The translations under genes were made by a program, and so were the position numbers. From an uncultured Flavobacteriales bacterium (lineage in GTDB: Bacteria > Bacteroidota > Bacteroidia > Flavobacteriales_G > Salibacteraceae): DNA of 53,806 nucleotides. Within the stretch, counting starts at the first letter, position 1. The number at the start of each line of letters is the position of its first letter. Location: the NCBI GenBank assembly GCA_913020435.1, contig CAJVZZ010000018.1, positions 1-53,806 of the forward strand, in the 5' to 3' direction. The notes below the pieces were generated by a model that ran no database searches, was not told the origin of the DNA, and worked only from the letters and a program-made list of their open reading frames with translations. Of the stretch, positions 41,247 to 50,191 are shown in pieces.

Positions 41247-43385
41247 ATGCCTCCTATGTCGAATACGTCTAAAGTCAATTTCATTCAACAAGCCTCAAAA
41301 CTGAGCAATAAGCACATTAAAAATTGCGTTGATTTAATCGAAGATGGTGGAACTATTCCGTTTATCGCTCGATACAGAAAAGACTCAACTGGCGGTATGA
41401 ATGAAGTTGAAATTGAATCTGTTCATACTCAACTTTCAATTTGGAATAAATTGGAAGAACGCAAAAAAACTATTCTTAAAAACCTGGAGGAACAAAATGT
41501 CATTACGGTTGAATTAAAAACAAAAATCGTCGAATGCTATAATCTTATTGCACTTGAAGATCTATTTCTACCCTTCAAAAAGAAAACAAAAACTAAGGCT
41601 GCAATTGCTTTAGAAGCTGGATTAAAACCATTAGCCGTGGCAATAATGAAAGAATCAGATAATGACCCCGTTCATTTTGCTAAAAAACTTATTTCTAGCA
41701 AGTTCCCGACAGAACAAGCTACAATGCAAGGTGCAATAGATATTGCTGCTGATTGGATCAATAATAACGAATGGATTAGAAATCGTTTGCGCAGGATATT
41801 CAATAGTAAGGCACTAATTTCCAGCAAACTCATCAAAGGAAAAGACATTGAAGCAGAAAAATTCAGTGATTTCTTTGACTATTCCGAAAGCGTAAATCGT
41901 ATTAAACCTCATCGTTTTATGGCATTAAGGCGAGGTAAAAATTTAGGAGTTTTAGCTATAGGAATAGTGCCTTTGAAGGCTGACTCAATTGCTGCAATGG
42001 AGCATGCTTTAGTAAAGTCTAAAACTTTATATTCTACTCTTCTAAAAAAAGCAATTGTTCAGGCTTATTCTAAACAACTAAAACCTGCTTTAGAGCGGGA
42101 AGTATTTAATCGTCTTTCTGAAACATCAGATCGTTCAGCGGTTACCATATTCAGAAAAAACTTAGAGCAAATTCTTATGACTGCTCCGCTCAGAAATAAG
42201 AAGATTTTAGCAATTGACCCAGGCTTTAAGTCAGGTTGCAAACTGGTTTGTTTGGATGAAAATGGAGCACTAAAACACAATGAAACTATTTACCCAAATG
42301 CACCACAATTCGACAGCAAAGCATTGAATAAGATAAACACTTTGGTTCGTTCTTATAAAATTGACGCCATTGCAATTGGAAACGGCACAGCAAGCCGCGA
42401 AACCGAACAGTTGATTCAAAAAATTAGATTCGATCGTGATATTCAGGTATTTGTGGTAAGTGAAGCAGGAGCTTCCGTTTACAGTGCTTCAAGAATTGCA
42501 AGAGCTGAATTTCCAAATTATGATGTCACCGTTAGGGGCTCCGTTTCTATTGGAAGGAGACTAATTGATCCTTTGTCTGAACTGGTGAAAATTGAACCGA
42601 AAGCATTGGGAGTTGGACAATATCAGCATGATATTCCGTTGATTCAATTAGAAAGTGGATTGAGCCGAAGCATTGAATATTGTGTGAATAAAGTAGGCGT
42701 CGATATTAATACGTCAAGCGCCCACTTGTTAACATATGTTAGTGGAATCGGTCCAAAAATGGCAGAATCAATTGTTTCATTCAGAAACGAAAAATCTACC
42801 TTTCAATCCAAAAAAGATATACTTAAAGTCTCAGGATTAGGCCAAAAAGCTTTTGAGCAATGCGCAGGATTTATTCGAATTTCAAATGCAAAAAACCCTT
42901 TAGATAATTCTGCAATCCACCCTGAATCTTACAATGTCGTTAAATCAATTTCTGAAAAACTAAATCTAACAACTAACGAATTGTTAGGCAATAAAGACAT
43001 TCTTCAGACATTAAACGCAGAAGATTTTGTAACAGAAAAGACTGGAATAGAAACCATTTCTTTTATTCTTATGGAACTTGAAAAGCCAAATCGTGATCCA
43101 CGAGAAACTGCAAAAATATTTCAATTTAGGAAGGATATAAAAACAATTAATGACTTAAAGGTTGGTGATATTGTGCCCGGTATTGTTTCCAACGTCACAG
43201 GATTTGGCGCCTTTGTGGATATAGGAATAAAGGAAAATGGATTACTTCATCTTTCAGAAATGGCCGATAAATATGTATCAGATCCAAATGACATAGTGTC
43301 TATGAATCAAACCATAGAAGCTAAAGTGAAGAGTATAGATTTAGAAAGAAAACGAATTGCCCTTAGCTTAAAGGGAGTCTCTTAG
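41247..43385 (+). CDS. tex: Tex family RNA-binding transcription accessory protein
   Basis: 712 residues from ATG 41247; a second ATG at 41256 is possible. The Tex order is visible: N-terminal helical core with TIPFIARYRKDSTGGMNEVE and LEDLFLPFKKKTKTKA, the YqgF-like RNase H fold (ILAIDPGFKSGCKLVCLDEN, IAIGNGTASRETE), the helix-hairpin-helix region (TYVSGIGPKMAESIVSFRNE, ILKVSGLGQKAFEQCAGFIR) and a C-terminal S1 domain (GDIVPGIVSNVTGFGAFVDI). Tex influences transcription and RNA handling under stress. The gene is intact. Its 3' end overlaps the GIN-domain gene by 18 bp on the opposite strand. Confidence 0.95.
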   Translation: MPPMSNTSKVNFIQQASKLSNKHIKNCVDLIEDGGTIPFIARYRKDSTGGMNEVEIESVHTQLSIWNKLEERKKTILKNLEEQNVITVELKTKIVECYNLIALEDLFLPFKKKTKTKAAIALEAGLKPLAVAIMKESDNDPVHFAKKLISSKFPTEQATMQGAIDIAADWINNNEWIRNRLRRIFNSKALISSKLIKGKDIEAEKFSDFFDYSESVNRIKPHRFMALRRGKNLGVLAIGIVPLKADSIAAMEHALVKSKTLYSTLLKKAIVQAYSKQLKPALEREVFNRLSETSDRSAVTIFRKNLEQILMTAPLRNKKILAIDPGFKSGCKLVCLDENGALKHNETIYPNAPQFDSKALNKINTLVRSYKIDAIAIGNGTASRETEQLIQKIRFDRDIQVFVVSEAGASVYSASRIARAEFPNYDVTVRGSVSIGRRLIDPLSELVKIEPKALGVGQYQHDIPLIQLESGLSRSIEYCVNKVGVDINTSSAHLLTYVSGIGPKMAESIVSFRNEKSTFQSKKDILKVSGLGQKAFEQCAGFIRISNAKNPLDNSAIHPESYNVVKSISEKLNLTTNELLGNKDILQTLNAEDFVTEKTGIETISFILMELEKPNRDPRETAKIFQFRKDIKTINDLKVGDIVPGIVSNVTGFGAFVDIGIKENGLLHLSEMADKYVSDPNDIVSMNQTIEAKVKSIDLERKRIALSLKGVS

Positions 43386-44111
43386 GTCAACAAGTGCACC
43401 TCCAGTAGCTCTATCAGTTATACTGAGAGTATCTTCCCCGTCAAACTCAATCGTACCTCTAGACATATTTACATCTAACAAGCCCGTTGCATATGCTTTA
43501 AATGAAGCTGAAGCATCCATTTTCACATAAGTAGTATCGGTTATTAGATACCTAGCATTGTAAGTTGATGATGAGTTAAAGTTCGCTGTGTGAATCTGGG
43601 CATACCCTTGGGTTTTAATATTAGCAGCACCATTTAGATCAACTTGTAATTCATCCACATAAAAAAATGCATCTAATGAAGCAGATTCGTTGAACACCAG
43701 GTGGAAATTATCTCCGTAAATAGCTTTTGTCGTGAAAATTTTAGAAGGTGAATTAATGACTAACTTTTCTAGCGAGTTGACAAATAAATGAAATTGAATC
43801 TCTTTATGCTCCCTAAAACATCCATCAAAACCTACTGTAATTGAGCCATTAACATCAATTACTTCAATTTGTTCAGCAACATTTTCTTGCGCTAAAACCA
43901 TTACTTCACTGCGAGAACGGTTACTATCGAAGTGAATATGAAGTTCAGCAGGAATATCTAACGTAAAAGTGTGATAGTTCTCAAACGACCTGCGATCTTC
44001 AACTACATCACCTATCCCTTTTTCGCAATCTTGCCACGGCCACTTTTTGCAACCAGAACAAGTTACAATAAATGCTAAAAGAAAAAGATATGATAACTTA
44101 TTTGAGTTCAC
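43368..44111 (-). CDS. GIN-domain (DUF2807) lipoprotein
   Basis: 247 residues from GTG 44111; no ATG precedes the signal peptide (LSYLFLLAFIVTCSGCKKW, with candidate lipobox cysteines). Residues about 35-230 match the repeated-strand GIN domain (DUF2807): FTLDIPAELHIHFDSNR, VIDVNGSITVGFDG, LEKLVINSPSKIF and LQVDLNGAANIKT, a right-handed beta-helix-like fold. The family is called putative autotransporter adhesin head, but the function in Bacteroidota is unknown. A perfect TATATTTG box lies 16 bp upstream. Its 3' end overlaps tex. Confidence 0.85.
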   Translation of the reverse strand: MNSNKLSYLFLLAFIVTCSGCKKWPWQDCEKGIGDVVEDRRSFENYHTFTLDIPAELHIHFDSNRSRSEVMVLAQENVAEQIEVIDVNGSITVGFDGCFREHKEIQFHLFVNSLEKLVINSPSKIFTTKAIYGDNFHLVFNESASLDAFFYVDELQVDLNGAANIKTQGYAQIHTANFNSSSTYNARYLITDTTYVKMDASASFKAYATGLLDVNMSRGTIEFDGEDTLSITDRATGGALVDLRDSL

Positions 44112-44127
44112 AACCGTAATATTGATG

Positions 44128-44135
44128 CAAATATA
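44128..44135 (-). promoter_or_regulatory. -7 box TATATTTG for the GIN gene
   Basis: A perfect TANNTTTG match on the minus strand, 16 bases before GTG 44111. Confidence 0.55.
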
Positions 44136-44136
44136 T

Positions 44137-44158
44137 CCCTTTTATAAGGGGTTTTTTT
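44137..44158 (+). terminator. Plus-strand terminator upstream of the LOG gene
   Basis: CCCTT and AAGGG form a short stem around TTAT, followed by GG and T7 on the plus strand. It stands in the gap between two divergently transcribed genes, where no local gene needs it. It could end read-through from tex after crossing the GIN gene. Confidence 0.55.
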
Positions 44159-44191
44159 ATTCTCCATGAACGCAAAACAAGTAAACTAATT

Positions 44192-44896
44192 ATGACGAGC
44201 GACGATAAGATCAAGAAGGCATTCATAGACAAAAACTGGAATGAAATAAAAACCAATGATTCTTGGCAGATTTTTAAAATTATGTCAGAATTTGTGATTG
44301 GATTTGAAAAGCTTTCTAAAATAGGACCCTGTGTTTCTATTTTCGGTTCAGCTCGTACAGACGAAAACCATCCCCACTACCTTCTAACAGAAGAAATCGC
44401 ATATAAACTCACTCTTTCAGGTTTTGGCGTAATTAGTGGCGGCGGACCCGGAATTATGGAAGCGGCGAATAAAGGCGCACAAAAAGGTGGAGGAAGATCA
44501 GTAGGTCTGAATATTGAATTACCCTTTGAACAGACTGAAAACCCTTACATTGATAAGGATAAACTGATCAACTTCGATTATTTCTTTGTTAGAAAACTTA
44601 TGTTCATTAAGTACGCTCAAGGTTTTATTGTAATGCCAGGAGGCTTTGGAACATTGGATGAACTTTTTGAAGCATTAACCCTAATACAAACTCAAAAAAT
44701 CGCCAAATTTCCAATCATTCTAGTTGGTAAAAAATACTGGAGCGGATTAATAGACTGGATTAAAACTACCATGTTGGAAGAAAAAAATATCAATAAAGCA
44801 GATCTCGATTTATTCAGAGTTGTAGATACTTCCGATGAAGCGGTTGAGGAAATTGAAGCCTTTTACACAAAATATCTTCTAAAACCGAATTTCTAG
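44192..44896 (+). CDS. LOG-family protein (cytokinin riboside phosphohydrolase-like)
   Basis: 234 residues from ATG 44192. The Rossmann-type motifs are SIFGSARTDENHPHY, FGVISGGGPGIMEAANKGA and VMPGGFGTLDELFEALTLIQ, the latter two being the family signature GG-GIMEA and PGG-GT--E. LOG enzymes release nucleobases from nucleoside monophosphates; bacterial members act on AMP and related compounds. The N-terminal 40 residues (IKKAFIDKNWNEIKTNDSW) are the extension seen in longer bacterial forms. It stands alone in a divergent arrangement with the GIN gene. Confidence 0.93.
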   Translation: MTSDDKIKKAFIDKNWNEIKTNDSWQIFKIMSEFVIGFEKLSKIGPCVSIFGSARTDENHPHYLLTEEIAYKLTLSGFGVISGGGPGIMEAANKGAQKGGGRSVGLNIELPFEQTENPYIDKDKLINFDYFFVRKLMFIKYAQGFIVMPGGFGTLDELFEALTLIQTQKIAKFPIILVGKKYWSGLIDWIKTTMLEEKNINKADLDLFRVVDTSDEAVEEIEAFYTKYLLKPNF

Positions 44897-45093
44897 AATA
44901 ATCAGAGTAATCAACACCCCTTTCTTTATAAGTAGGGTCATTCATAATCTATTTTAAAAACAGAGGAAATTAATTATAAGTATCTGATAAACAGTAGTAT
45001 AATTAAATTCAAACAACATCTAACCTTCCCTTGTACACAGCTTCGTGTTTAGAAGTGCAGGATGTAACCTACCATGTCTTTGTGCCTTAAAAA

Positions 45094-45101
45094 TAGATTT
45101 G
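45094..45101 (+). promoter_or_regulatory. -7 box TAGATTTG
   Basis: A perfect TANNTTTG match ending 27 bases before ATG 45129 and the first gene of a plus-strand envelope cluster. Confidence 0.5.
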
Positions 45102-45128
45102 TGAAAATAGATCCTAAACAAAAGAACT

Positions 45129-46802
45129 ATGCTTCGCACGCTCATTGCATTCCTACATATAATTTCGTTTTCATTCATATTTACAACTGATGTAAACGAA
45201 TTAAAAAAAGAAGATTTTAAAGCAGAGATAAACACGCCAGAAATTATAGAAAAAGGTTCAGAAGGAATTGTAGAAATTAAATTCACTAAAGGAACTGTAA
45301 AAGGTTTCGCAAAACTGACAGATAACTTTCCGCAAGGAGTAATTGCTGAAGCAGTCGATATGGGGGATGCTACATTCACCTTCAGTAATGGGGTCTTGAA
45401 AATTATTTGGCTCAACTTCCCCACCGATAACCAGTTCTCGGTTAAATATAAAGTCAAAGTAGACCAATCAGCTGCAAACGACTTCGACATTGGAGGTAAA
45501 TTCTCTTACTTAGAGAACAATGAAAAAAGAAGTTATTCTATTTTTAAAAAATCCATTGCAACTGGAGTAGAGGCCTTAGCATCAAAAACTAAAACCGAAC
45601 TAAAAGAAGAAGAAATAGCTGCTTATGTTGAAGTAATTAGAACCGTTGAAACACTTGGTAATGACAAATACCAGGTTACTCTAGATATAACAAAACAAGG
45701 AATTGAAGGATTTTGCAAAATTCAAGAATTCACTTCGTTTGGAGGCATAATGAGCGAAGTTGAGCTCAAGGGGGCTATCTTCAGCTTCATCAAGAATAAA
45801 GGAAAGTTTGTTTGGATGTCATTACCAACAGATGAAAACTTCACAGTTTCTTACAGTCTAGACCTAGGTTCAGCCAAAAACAAAGACGTTTCAGTTTTGA
45901 AAGGAGACTTTTCCTTTTTAGAAGGAAACGTTACCAAAAAAGTGGACATAATTAAGAGAGTCTTAGAAACTCTTGCGGATAATTCAAGCTCTTCTCAAAA
46001 CGAAACTGTCGAAGAAAAAAATACCAAGAAGGACGAAACCATAATAAGCACTGAAAATGAGCCTTCTATTCCGATGGAGACATCTGTGACAAGTCCAACG
46101 ATCCCAGTTGTTGAAGATGACTCAAAAATAACAGTGATAAACGAGGAGGAAGAACTAGACACCTCTCAAGAGTCGATGATTACTTCTGATGAAGAAATAG
46201 AAAATAAAGAAATGATAACCGCTGAGACTTTAGCTGCAGCTAACAGAAATGAACCTAAAAAGGGGAACACCGAAGAAACTCTTGATATTACTTCTGATTC
46301 TATTAAAGAAGAGGTTATAATAGAAGACGATATTCTTGAAGAAACACCTGTTCTTGAAAATATAGAACTTAAAAAAGTTGCAACAACCGAGGAAAACGAA
46401 ATTGATACGGATTTTGAAGCAGTTAAAGAGGAGGAAGTTGCTACGATTAAAGAGGAAAAACCGAAAGAAAAAAAAACCGGACCAGTTCTAGAAAATAATT
46501 TTGGAGTTAGAACGGGAGTAAATTACCGTGTACAGATAGCTGCTGGAAAAAATGTGGTAGACAAGGCATACTTTGAAAAACGACATAATTGGACAAGTGA
46601 CTTTGTAATCGAAAATCACAAAGGCTGGATTAAATATACAACCGGTTCTTACCAGATATACAGAATTGCTCGCGATAATAGAGCAACTGTTAATGGCGGT
46701 GAGCATAAGTTTAATGGTCCTTTTGTAACGGCGTACAACGAAGGTATTAGAATTACGGTTCAAGAGGCGCTAATGATTAGTAAACAGAAATGGTTTAAGT
46801 AG
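45129..46802 (+). CDS. Secreted protein with duplicated N-terminal domain and SPOR-like C-terminus
   Basis: 557 residues from ATG 45129. A signal peptide is at residues 1-20. Two homologous domains follow: residues about 30-135 (GFAKLTDNFPQGVIAEAVD, LKIIWLNFPTDNQFSVKYKV, GKFSYLENNEKRSY) and about 160-280 (GFCKIQEFTSFGGIMSEVEL, KFVWMSLPTDENFTVSYSL, GDFSFLEGNVTKKVDI). An acidic low-complexity linker (residues about 290-450, mostly Glu, Thr, Ser) leads to a C-terminal module of 95 residues, VNYRVQIAAGKNVVDKAYF and the rest, which resembles SPOR peptidoglycan-binding domains. I do not recognise the duplicated domain. It is 62 bp upstream of a second SPOR-containing protein. Confidence 0.75.
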   Translation: MLRTLIAFLHIISFSFIFTTDVNELKKEDFKAEINTPEIIEKGSEGIVEIKFTKGTVKGFAKLTDNFPQGVIAEAVDMGDATFTFSNGVLKIIWLNFPTDNQFSVKYKVKVDQSAANDFDIGGKFSYLENNEKRSYSIFKKSIATGVEALASKTKTELKEEEIAAYVEVIRTVETLGNDKYQVTLDITKQGIEGFCKIQEFTSFGGIMSEVELKGAIFSFIKNKGKFVWMSLPTDENFTVSYSLDLGSAKNKDVSVLKGDFSFLEGNVTKKVDIIKRVLETLADNSSSSQNETVEEKNTKKDETIISTENEPSIPMETSVTSPTIPVVEDDSKITVINEEEELDTSQESMITSDEEIENKEMITAETLAAANRNEPKKGNTEETLDITSDSIKEEVIIEDDILEETPVLENIELKKVATTEENEIDTDFEAVKEEEVATIKEEKPKEKKTGPVLENNFGVRTGVNYRVQIAAGKNVVDKAYFEKRHNWTSDFVIENHKGWIKYTTGSYQIYRIARDNRATVNGGEHKFNGPFVTAYNEGIRITVQEALMISKQKWFK

Positions 46803-46864
46803 CAAAAAATCAACTGCAACAATCATTATTTATTTAATTTAGGCCAATTATTGTAATAAGTCAA

Positions 46865-48916
46865 ATGAAGTCAATCCTAACAGGAGTATTTATTGTAGTG
46901 TTTTCGGCGATTTCGGTTGCCCAAACTGACACCAGTTCCACTGAAGAATTTGTTCTTGAGTCTGCAGATACAGAGACAACTGAATCCATTAGCGATTTCA
47001 GACCTGTAGTTTCGTTATCTGGAGGTTGGCTTACTTTTTTTGGTGACGTTTCTAACAAGCAAAAAGCAAACGGAATATTACTTTCAAATCTTGCAGTTGA
47101 TTTGAGCGTTTCTTTTCCATTAAAAAGTAGTTTTTATTTAACCTTCAGAAGCATGCTGGGAACAGTTTCTGCAAATGAAAGAAGTGCGAGTAGAAATTTA
47201 AATTTCAGCAGTAGAATTCAAACTTTTGGAATTGAAACAAGTTACAACTTCAATCACTTCTTAAATGAGAAAAGAGCAATTGACCCCTACCTATCTATAG
47301 GTTTTGACGCATTGGTTTTTAATTCAAAAACAGACCTATTCGATGCCAATGGAAATCAATATTACTACTGGACTTCTGGAGACATAATGGATAGGGCTGA
47401 AACTCCTGAAAACCTAGCTTCCGCAAACAAACTACAGCGAGATTACGATTACGAAACTGACTTAAGAAAAAGTGGAGTTACTGGAGCTCCTGAATTCGAT
47501 AAATTCTCTTTTGTTATTCCATTTGGTGCAGGTGTTAATATGCGATTAAGTCACAAATTCCATGTTCATATAGGAGCAACATACAATTTATTACTCACTG
47601 ACAGAGTTGATGGAGTTACTGCCGATGGGGTTGCTGATTATAATGGTCCCGGGAAATTAGATGGATTTTTATTTAGCCATATTGGATTAAGCTATGATCT
47701 CTCAAATCATAGTACTTCCAATCCAGAAGAAAGCGGAATTAGCGATGAAGAATTGGCAGACCTAGCAACAGGAGATAAAGATTTGGATGGTGTAAATAAT
47801 TTAGCCGACGAGTGTTCTGAAACTCCTGCAGGAGTAGAAGTTGATGAAAAGGGTTGTCCTTTTGATGAAGACAAGGATGGTGTTCCAGATTACTTAGACC
47901 TTGAGTTAGGAACTGATTCTACTTTGATTGTTGATACTAATGGTGTCGGTATGACTCAAGAGCAGATCCAAATGATTGCCTTCAGGTTCCTTGATGAATC
48001 TGGAGCACTAACTGCTATCGAAGACACTATATATACATACGAGCTGCCTAGTAAAACTGAACGTATAACCAAGAAAAAATATAGCGTTCAAGTAGCTAGT
48101 GACTCTTTATCTACAGAACAAGCAGTAGATTTGCTAAGTAATGAAAAACTTAAAAGCGTTCAAGATGGCGATAACTCGACTGTATTAGTTGGTGAATTCG
48201 ATGAAATAAGTGAAGCACTTGCAAAAAATAAAGAACTTAAAGAAAAAGGGATTTCAACACGAGCCATTGTTGAAGAAACTGTCACCGGAAAGATTATAAT
48301 AGCAGATACACGTGGTGAAATTGTTGGCGCTACCATCGGAAAAACTGCTCCTCCAGGTACTCAATTTAGAATTCAAGTTGGTGCATTTAAAAAGCCTATT
48401 AAAAAAAGTGCATTTAGTAATTTAAATATAATTGGAATAAAAAGTAGCGATGGTTTTACACGATATTATATCTCTGAAGGTTACTCATCCTATGCAGCAG
48501 CAGCAGCAGCTAAAGTTGCATTGAAAGGACAAGGTATTGGAAATTCATTAATTAAAGCATTTAGTGAAGGAGAACAAGTTTCATTATCAAGTGCAGGCGC
48601 CACATTTGACGCTACTAATACTACTCCTGCTTCGCCAAAAGATAAGAGTAAGGTCAGTTTTAAAGTTCAGTTGGGAGCTTATGCAAACGCAATACCAATG
48701 ACAGAGTTCAACAAATTTGTAAAACTTGGAAAAATTGCTAATGAAAAAGGATCAGATGGGAAGACTAGATACTTCGTTGGTTCATTCTCAAGCTATGACA
48801 AGGCAAGTTCTTATATTAACGAATTAGGCGACTTCAATATAAATGAAGCATTTGTTGTTGGAGAATACAACGGTAAAACTATCTCCGCTAAAGAAGCAAT
48901 GGACATTGTAGAATAA
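46865..48916 (+). CDS. Outer membrane barrel protein with TSP3 and three SPOR-like modules
   Basis: 683 residues from ATG 46865. After the signal peptide (ending SVAQ), residues about 40-285 look like an outer-membrane beta-barrel (VVSLSGGWLTFFGDVSNKQK, FSSRIQTFGIETSYNFNHFL, HFHVHIGATYNLLL-like strands). A thrombospondin type 3 segment follows: DKDLDGVNNLADECSETPAG and DKDGVPDYLDLELG. Three SPOR-like modules then occur at about residues 400-480, 495-575 and 595-682; clear starts are FRIQVGAFKKPIKKSAFSN and FKVQLGAYANAIPMTEFNK. Calcium-binding TSP3 and SPOR modules would link the barrel to the wall. It is likely co-expressed with the upstream gene, which ends in the same kind of module. Confidence 0.82.
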   Translation: MKSILTGVFIVVFSAISVAQTDTSSTEEFVLESADTETTESISDFRPVVSLSGGWLTFFGDVSNKQKANGILLSNLAVDLSVSFPLKSSFYLTFRSMLGTVSANERSASRNLNFSSRIQTFGIETSYNFNHFLNEKRAIDPYLSIGFDALVFNSKTDLFDANGNQYYYWTSGDIMDRAETPENLASANKLQRDYDYETDLRKSGVTGAPEFDKFSFVIPFGAGVNMRLSHKFHVHIGATYNLLLTDRVDGVTADGVADYNGPGKLDGFLFSHIGLSYDLSNHSTSNPEESGISDEELADLATGDKDLDGVNNLADECSETPAGVEVDEKGCPFDEDKDGVPDYLDLELGTDSTLIVDTNGVGMTQEQIQMIAFRFLDESGALTAIEDTIYTYELPSKTERITKKKYSVQVASDSLSTEQAVDLLSNEKLKSVQDGDNSTVLVGEFDEISEALAKNKELKEKGISTRAIVEETVTGKIIIADTRGEIVGATIGKTAPPGTQFRIQVGAFKKPIKKSAFSNLNIIGIKSSDGFTRYYISEGYSSYAAAAAAKVALKGQGIGNSLIKAFSEGEQVSLSSAGATFDATNTTPASPKDKSKVSFKVQLGAYANAIPMTEFNKFVKLGKIANEKGSDGKTRYFVGSFSSYDKASSYINELGDFNINEAFVVGEYNGKTISAKEAMDIVE

Positions 48917-48940
48917 ATTACCCTAGGGCCTCGTTTACCG

Positions 48941-48948
48941 TAAATTTG
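48941..48948 (+). promoter_or_regulatory. -7 box TAAATTTG
   Basis: A perfect TANNTTTG match ending 17 bases before ATG 48966, so the next gene has its own promoter. Confidence 0.5.
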
Positions 48949-48965
48949 GGTGCTATAGATTGCTT

Positions 48966-49727
48966 ATGAAGGCATACATTCAACTTTTTATATTTTTAAT
49001 CCTTTCCATTTTCTCCGTAAGCGCTTACTCGCAATCCAAATTACTGATTGGAGAAGTAATCTCTAAGAAGGATAGTTCCAAGCTATTTGGGGTTCACGTT
49101 GTAAACATAAGCTCGAACAAAGCAACTAACTCTATATCTGATGGTTCTTTTTCTATGCCTTATCAAAATGGCGATACTATTATCTTGACTTCGATAGGTT
49201 ATAAAGATCATAAACTATTTACCGGAATGTTTTGGGTAGCCAGTGGTCAAACAATAACAATTTATATGTCTCCTCAGGTATATGATTTGCCCAGTTTTGA
49301 TGTCAATCAATACAACACTAAGGAAGAATTTAAAGAAGATTTTATAAATCAAACCCCTATTAAACCAATTAACCCTGAGCTGTTTGAATACAAAAAGCCA
49401 AGTAAACTTGAAGATGTGGATACTGACCTAAATGCACATATTCCGCTGAATAGTCCTATTTCATTTCTGTACAATAAATTTGGAAAGGAAGCCAGACAAG
49501 CAAAAAAATTAGCTAAAGCTCAAAAAGAAACTAAAGAAGAAAAAATAATTAAAGAAAAATACAATTCCCAAGTAGTGCAAAAAATTTTAGAATTTGAAAC
49601 CAAACAAGAAGCAAAGCGGTTTATGGAAGAGTGTCCGTTAGAAAATGAGTTTATTCTTAAAGCCAAAGAATACGACATTGTAAAAGCAATTTTGGATTGT
49701 GAGAAAAGGAAATCTGATGCTGAATAA
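48966..49727 (+). CDS. Secreted carboxypeptidase-regulatory-like domain protein
   Basis: 253 residues from ATG 48966; an in-frame TTG lies at 48960. The signal peptide ends at VSAYSQ. Residues about 24-105 match a CarboxypepD_reg-like fold: LLIGEVISKKDSSKLFGVHV, then SDGSFSMPYQNGDTIILTSI and GYKDHKLF, the plug-associated unit found in many Bacteroidota proteins. The rest is charged and helical (KKLAKAQKETKEEKIIKEKY), without barrel features. It is probably periplasmic. Similar proteins are conserved in the phylum without known function. It is the last gene of the 45129-49727 cluster. Confidence 0.8.
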   Translation: MKAYIQLFIFLILSIFSVSAYSQSKLLIGEVISKKDSSKLFGVHVVNISSNKATNSISDGSFSMPYQNGDTIILTSIGYKDHKLFTGMFWVASGQTITIYMSPQVYDLPSFDVNQYNTKEEFKEDFINQTPIKPINPELFEYKKPSKLEDVDTDLNAHIPLNSPISFLYNKFGKEARQAKKLAKAQKETKEEKIIKEKYNSQVVQKILEFETKQEAKRFMEECPLENEFILKAKEYDIVKAILDCEKRKSDAE

Positions 49728-49814
49728 TTAGCAGTGTTCTGACATAGCTCCGTATTTACTGTTCTTAGGCCTTACAAGCAGAGTATATTAGTTTAATCTT
49801 TAAAACTTATAACT

Positions 49815-49986
49815 ATGAAAATTGTAAAAATCGTTGCCGTTGCAACTGGAACTATAGCTCTCGGAGCTGTCTCAAAAAATGCTAATGCTGCAGACTTATT
49901 TACCTGTTGATCATTTAGGGTCAGGATCTGAAGTACGTTCAAATCTAATTGAACTTAATTCTGACTTTATCGCTGATAATATTTAG
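49815..49986 (+). pseudogene. Frameshifted small secreted peptide, HvfA-like
   Basis: ATG 49815 opens a 31-codon frame, MKIVKIVAVATGTIALGAVS then KNANAADLFTC, an Ala-rich signal peptide, ending at TGA 49908. One base shift away the sequence continues as DHLGSGSEVRSNLIELNSDF then IADNI and stops at 49984. Together these give the N-terminal half of a small protein with a signal peptide, followed by a motif of the LGSGSEVR type. As I recall, that motif precedes EGKCG repeats in HvfA-like (bufferin-type) metallophore precursors. The Cys-rich half is absent. The frameshift is certain; the family is a tentative reading. Confidence 0.5.
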
Positions 49987-50191
49987 AAATTTGGAGAATT
50001 ATAAAATTGAATTTAGCGAGGTGTCTGTGCTTGTGGCACAAGTATTAGAAGCTCTTCCAGAAAACAACTTTGACTTTTTACATTCAATGAAAAAAGTTGC
50101 TGCACAATACAACCTAACCGACATAGCAATCATTGAAAAACGAGCGGACAACTTACTTATTAAGTTCAAGCAACTTGGCTTATTTCTATAA
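49949..50191 (+). pseudogene. Orphan C-terminal fragment, family not recognised
   Basis: The frame is open from TTG 49949, but protein-like sequence begins only around ENYKIEFSEV (about 49997). It runs EVSVLVAQVLEALPENNFD, then HSMKKVAAQYNLTDIAIIEK and RADNLLIKFKQLGLFL, ending at 50191. This reads like the helical C-terminus of a larger protein whose front half was lost, perhaps by the same deletion that removed the end of the peptide gene before it. It could alternatively be a small intact gene. It ends directly against the stop of the subtilase gene on the other strand. Confidence 0.4.

Noticed and set aside
45020-45490. 156-codon minus-strand frame over the first gene of the SPOR-like cluster
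   Set aside because: It is antisense to the signal peptide and first domain of the plus-strand gene, which has the better composition and a promoter box.
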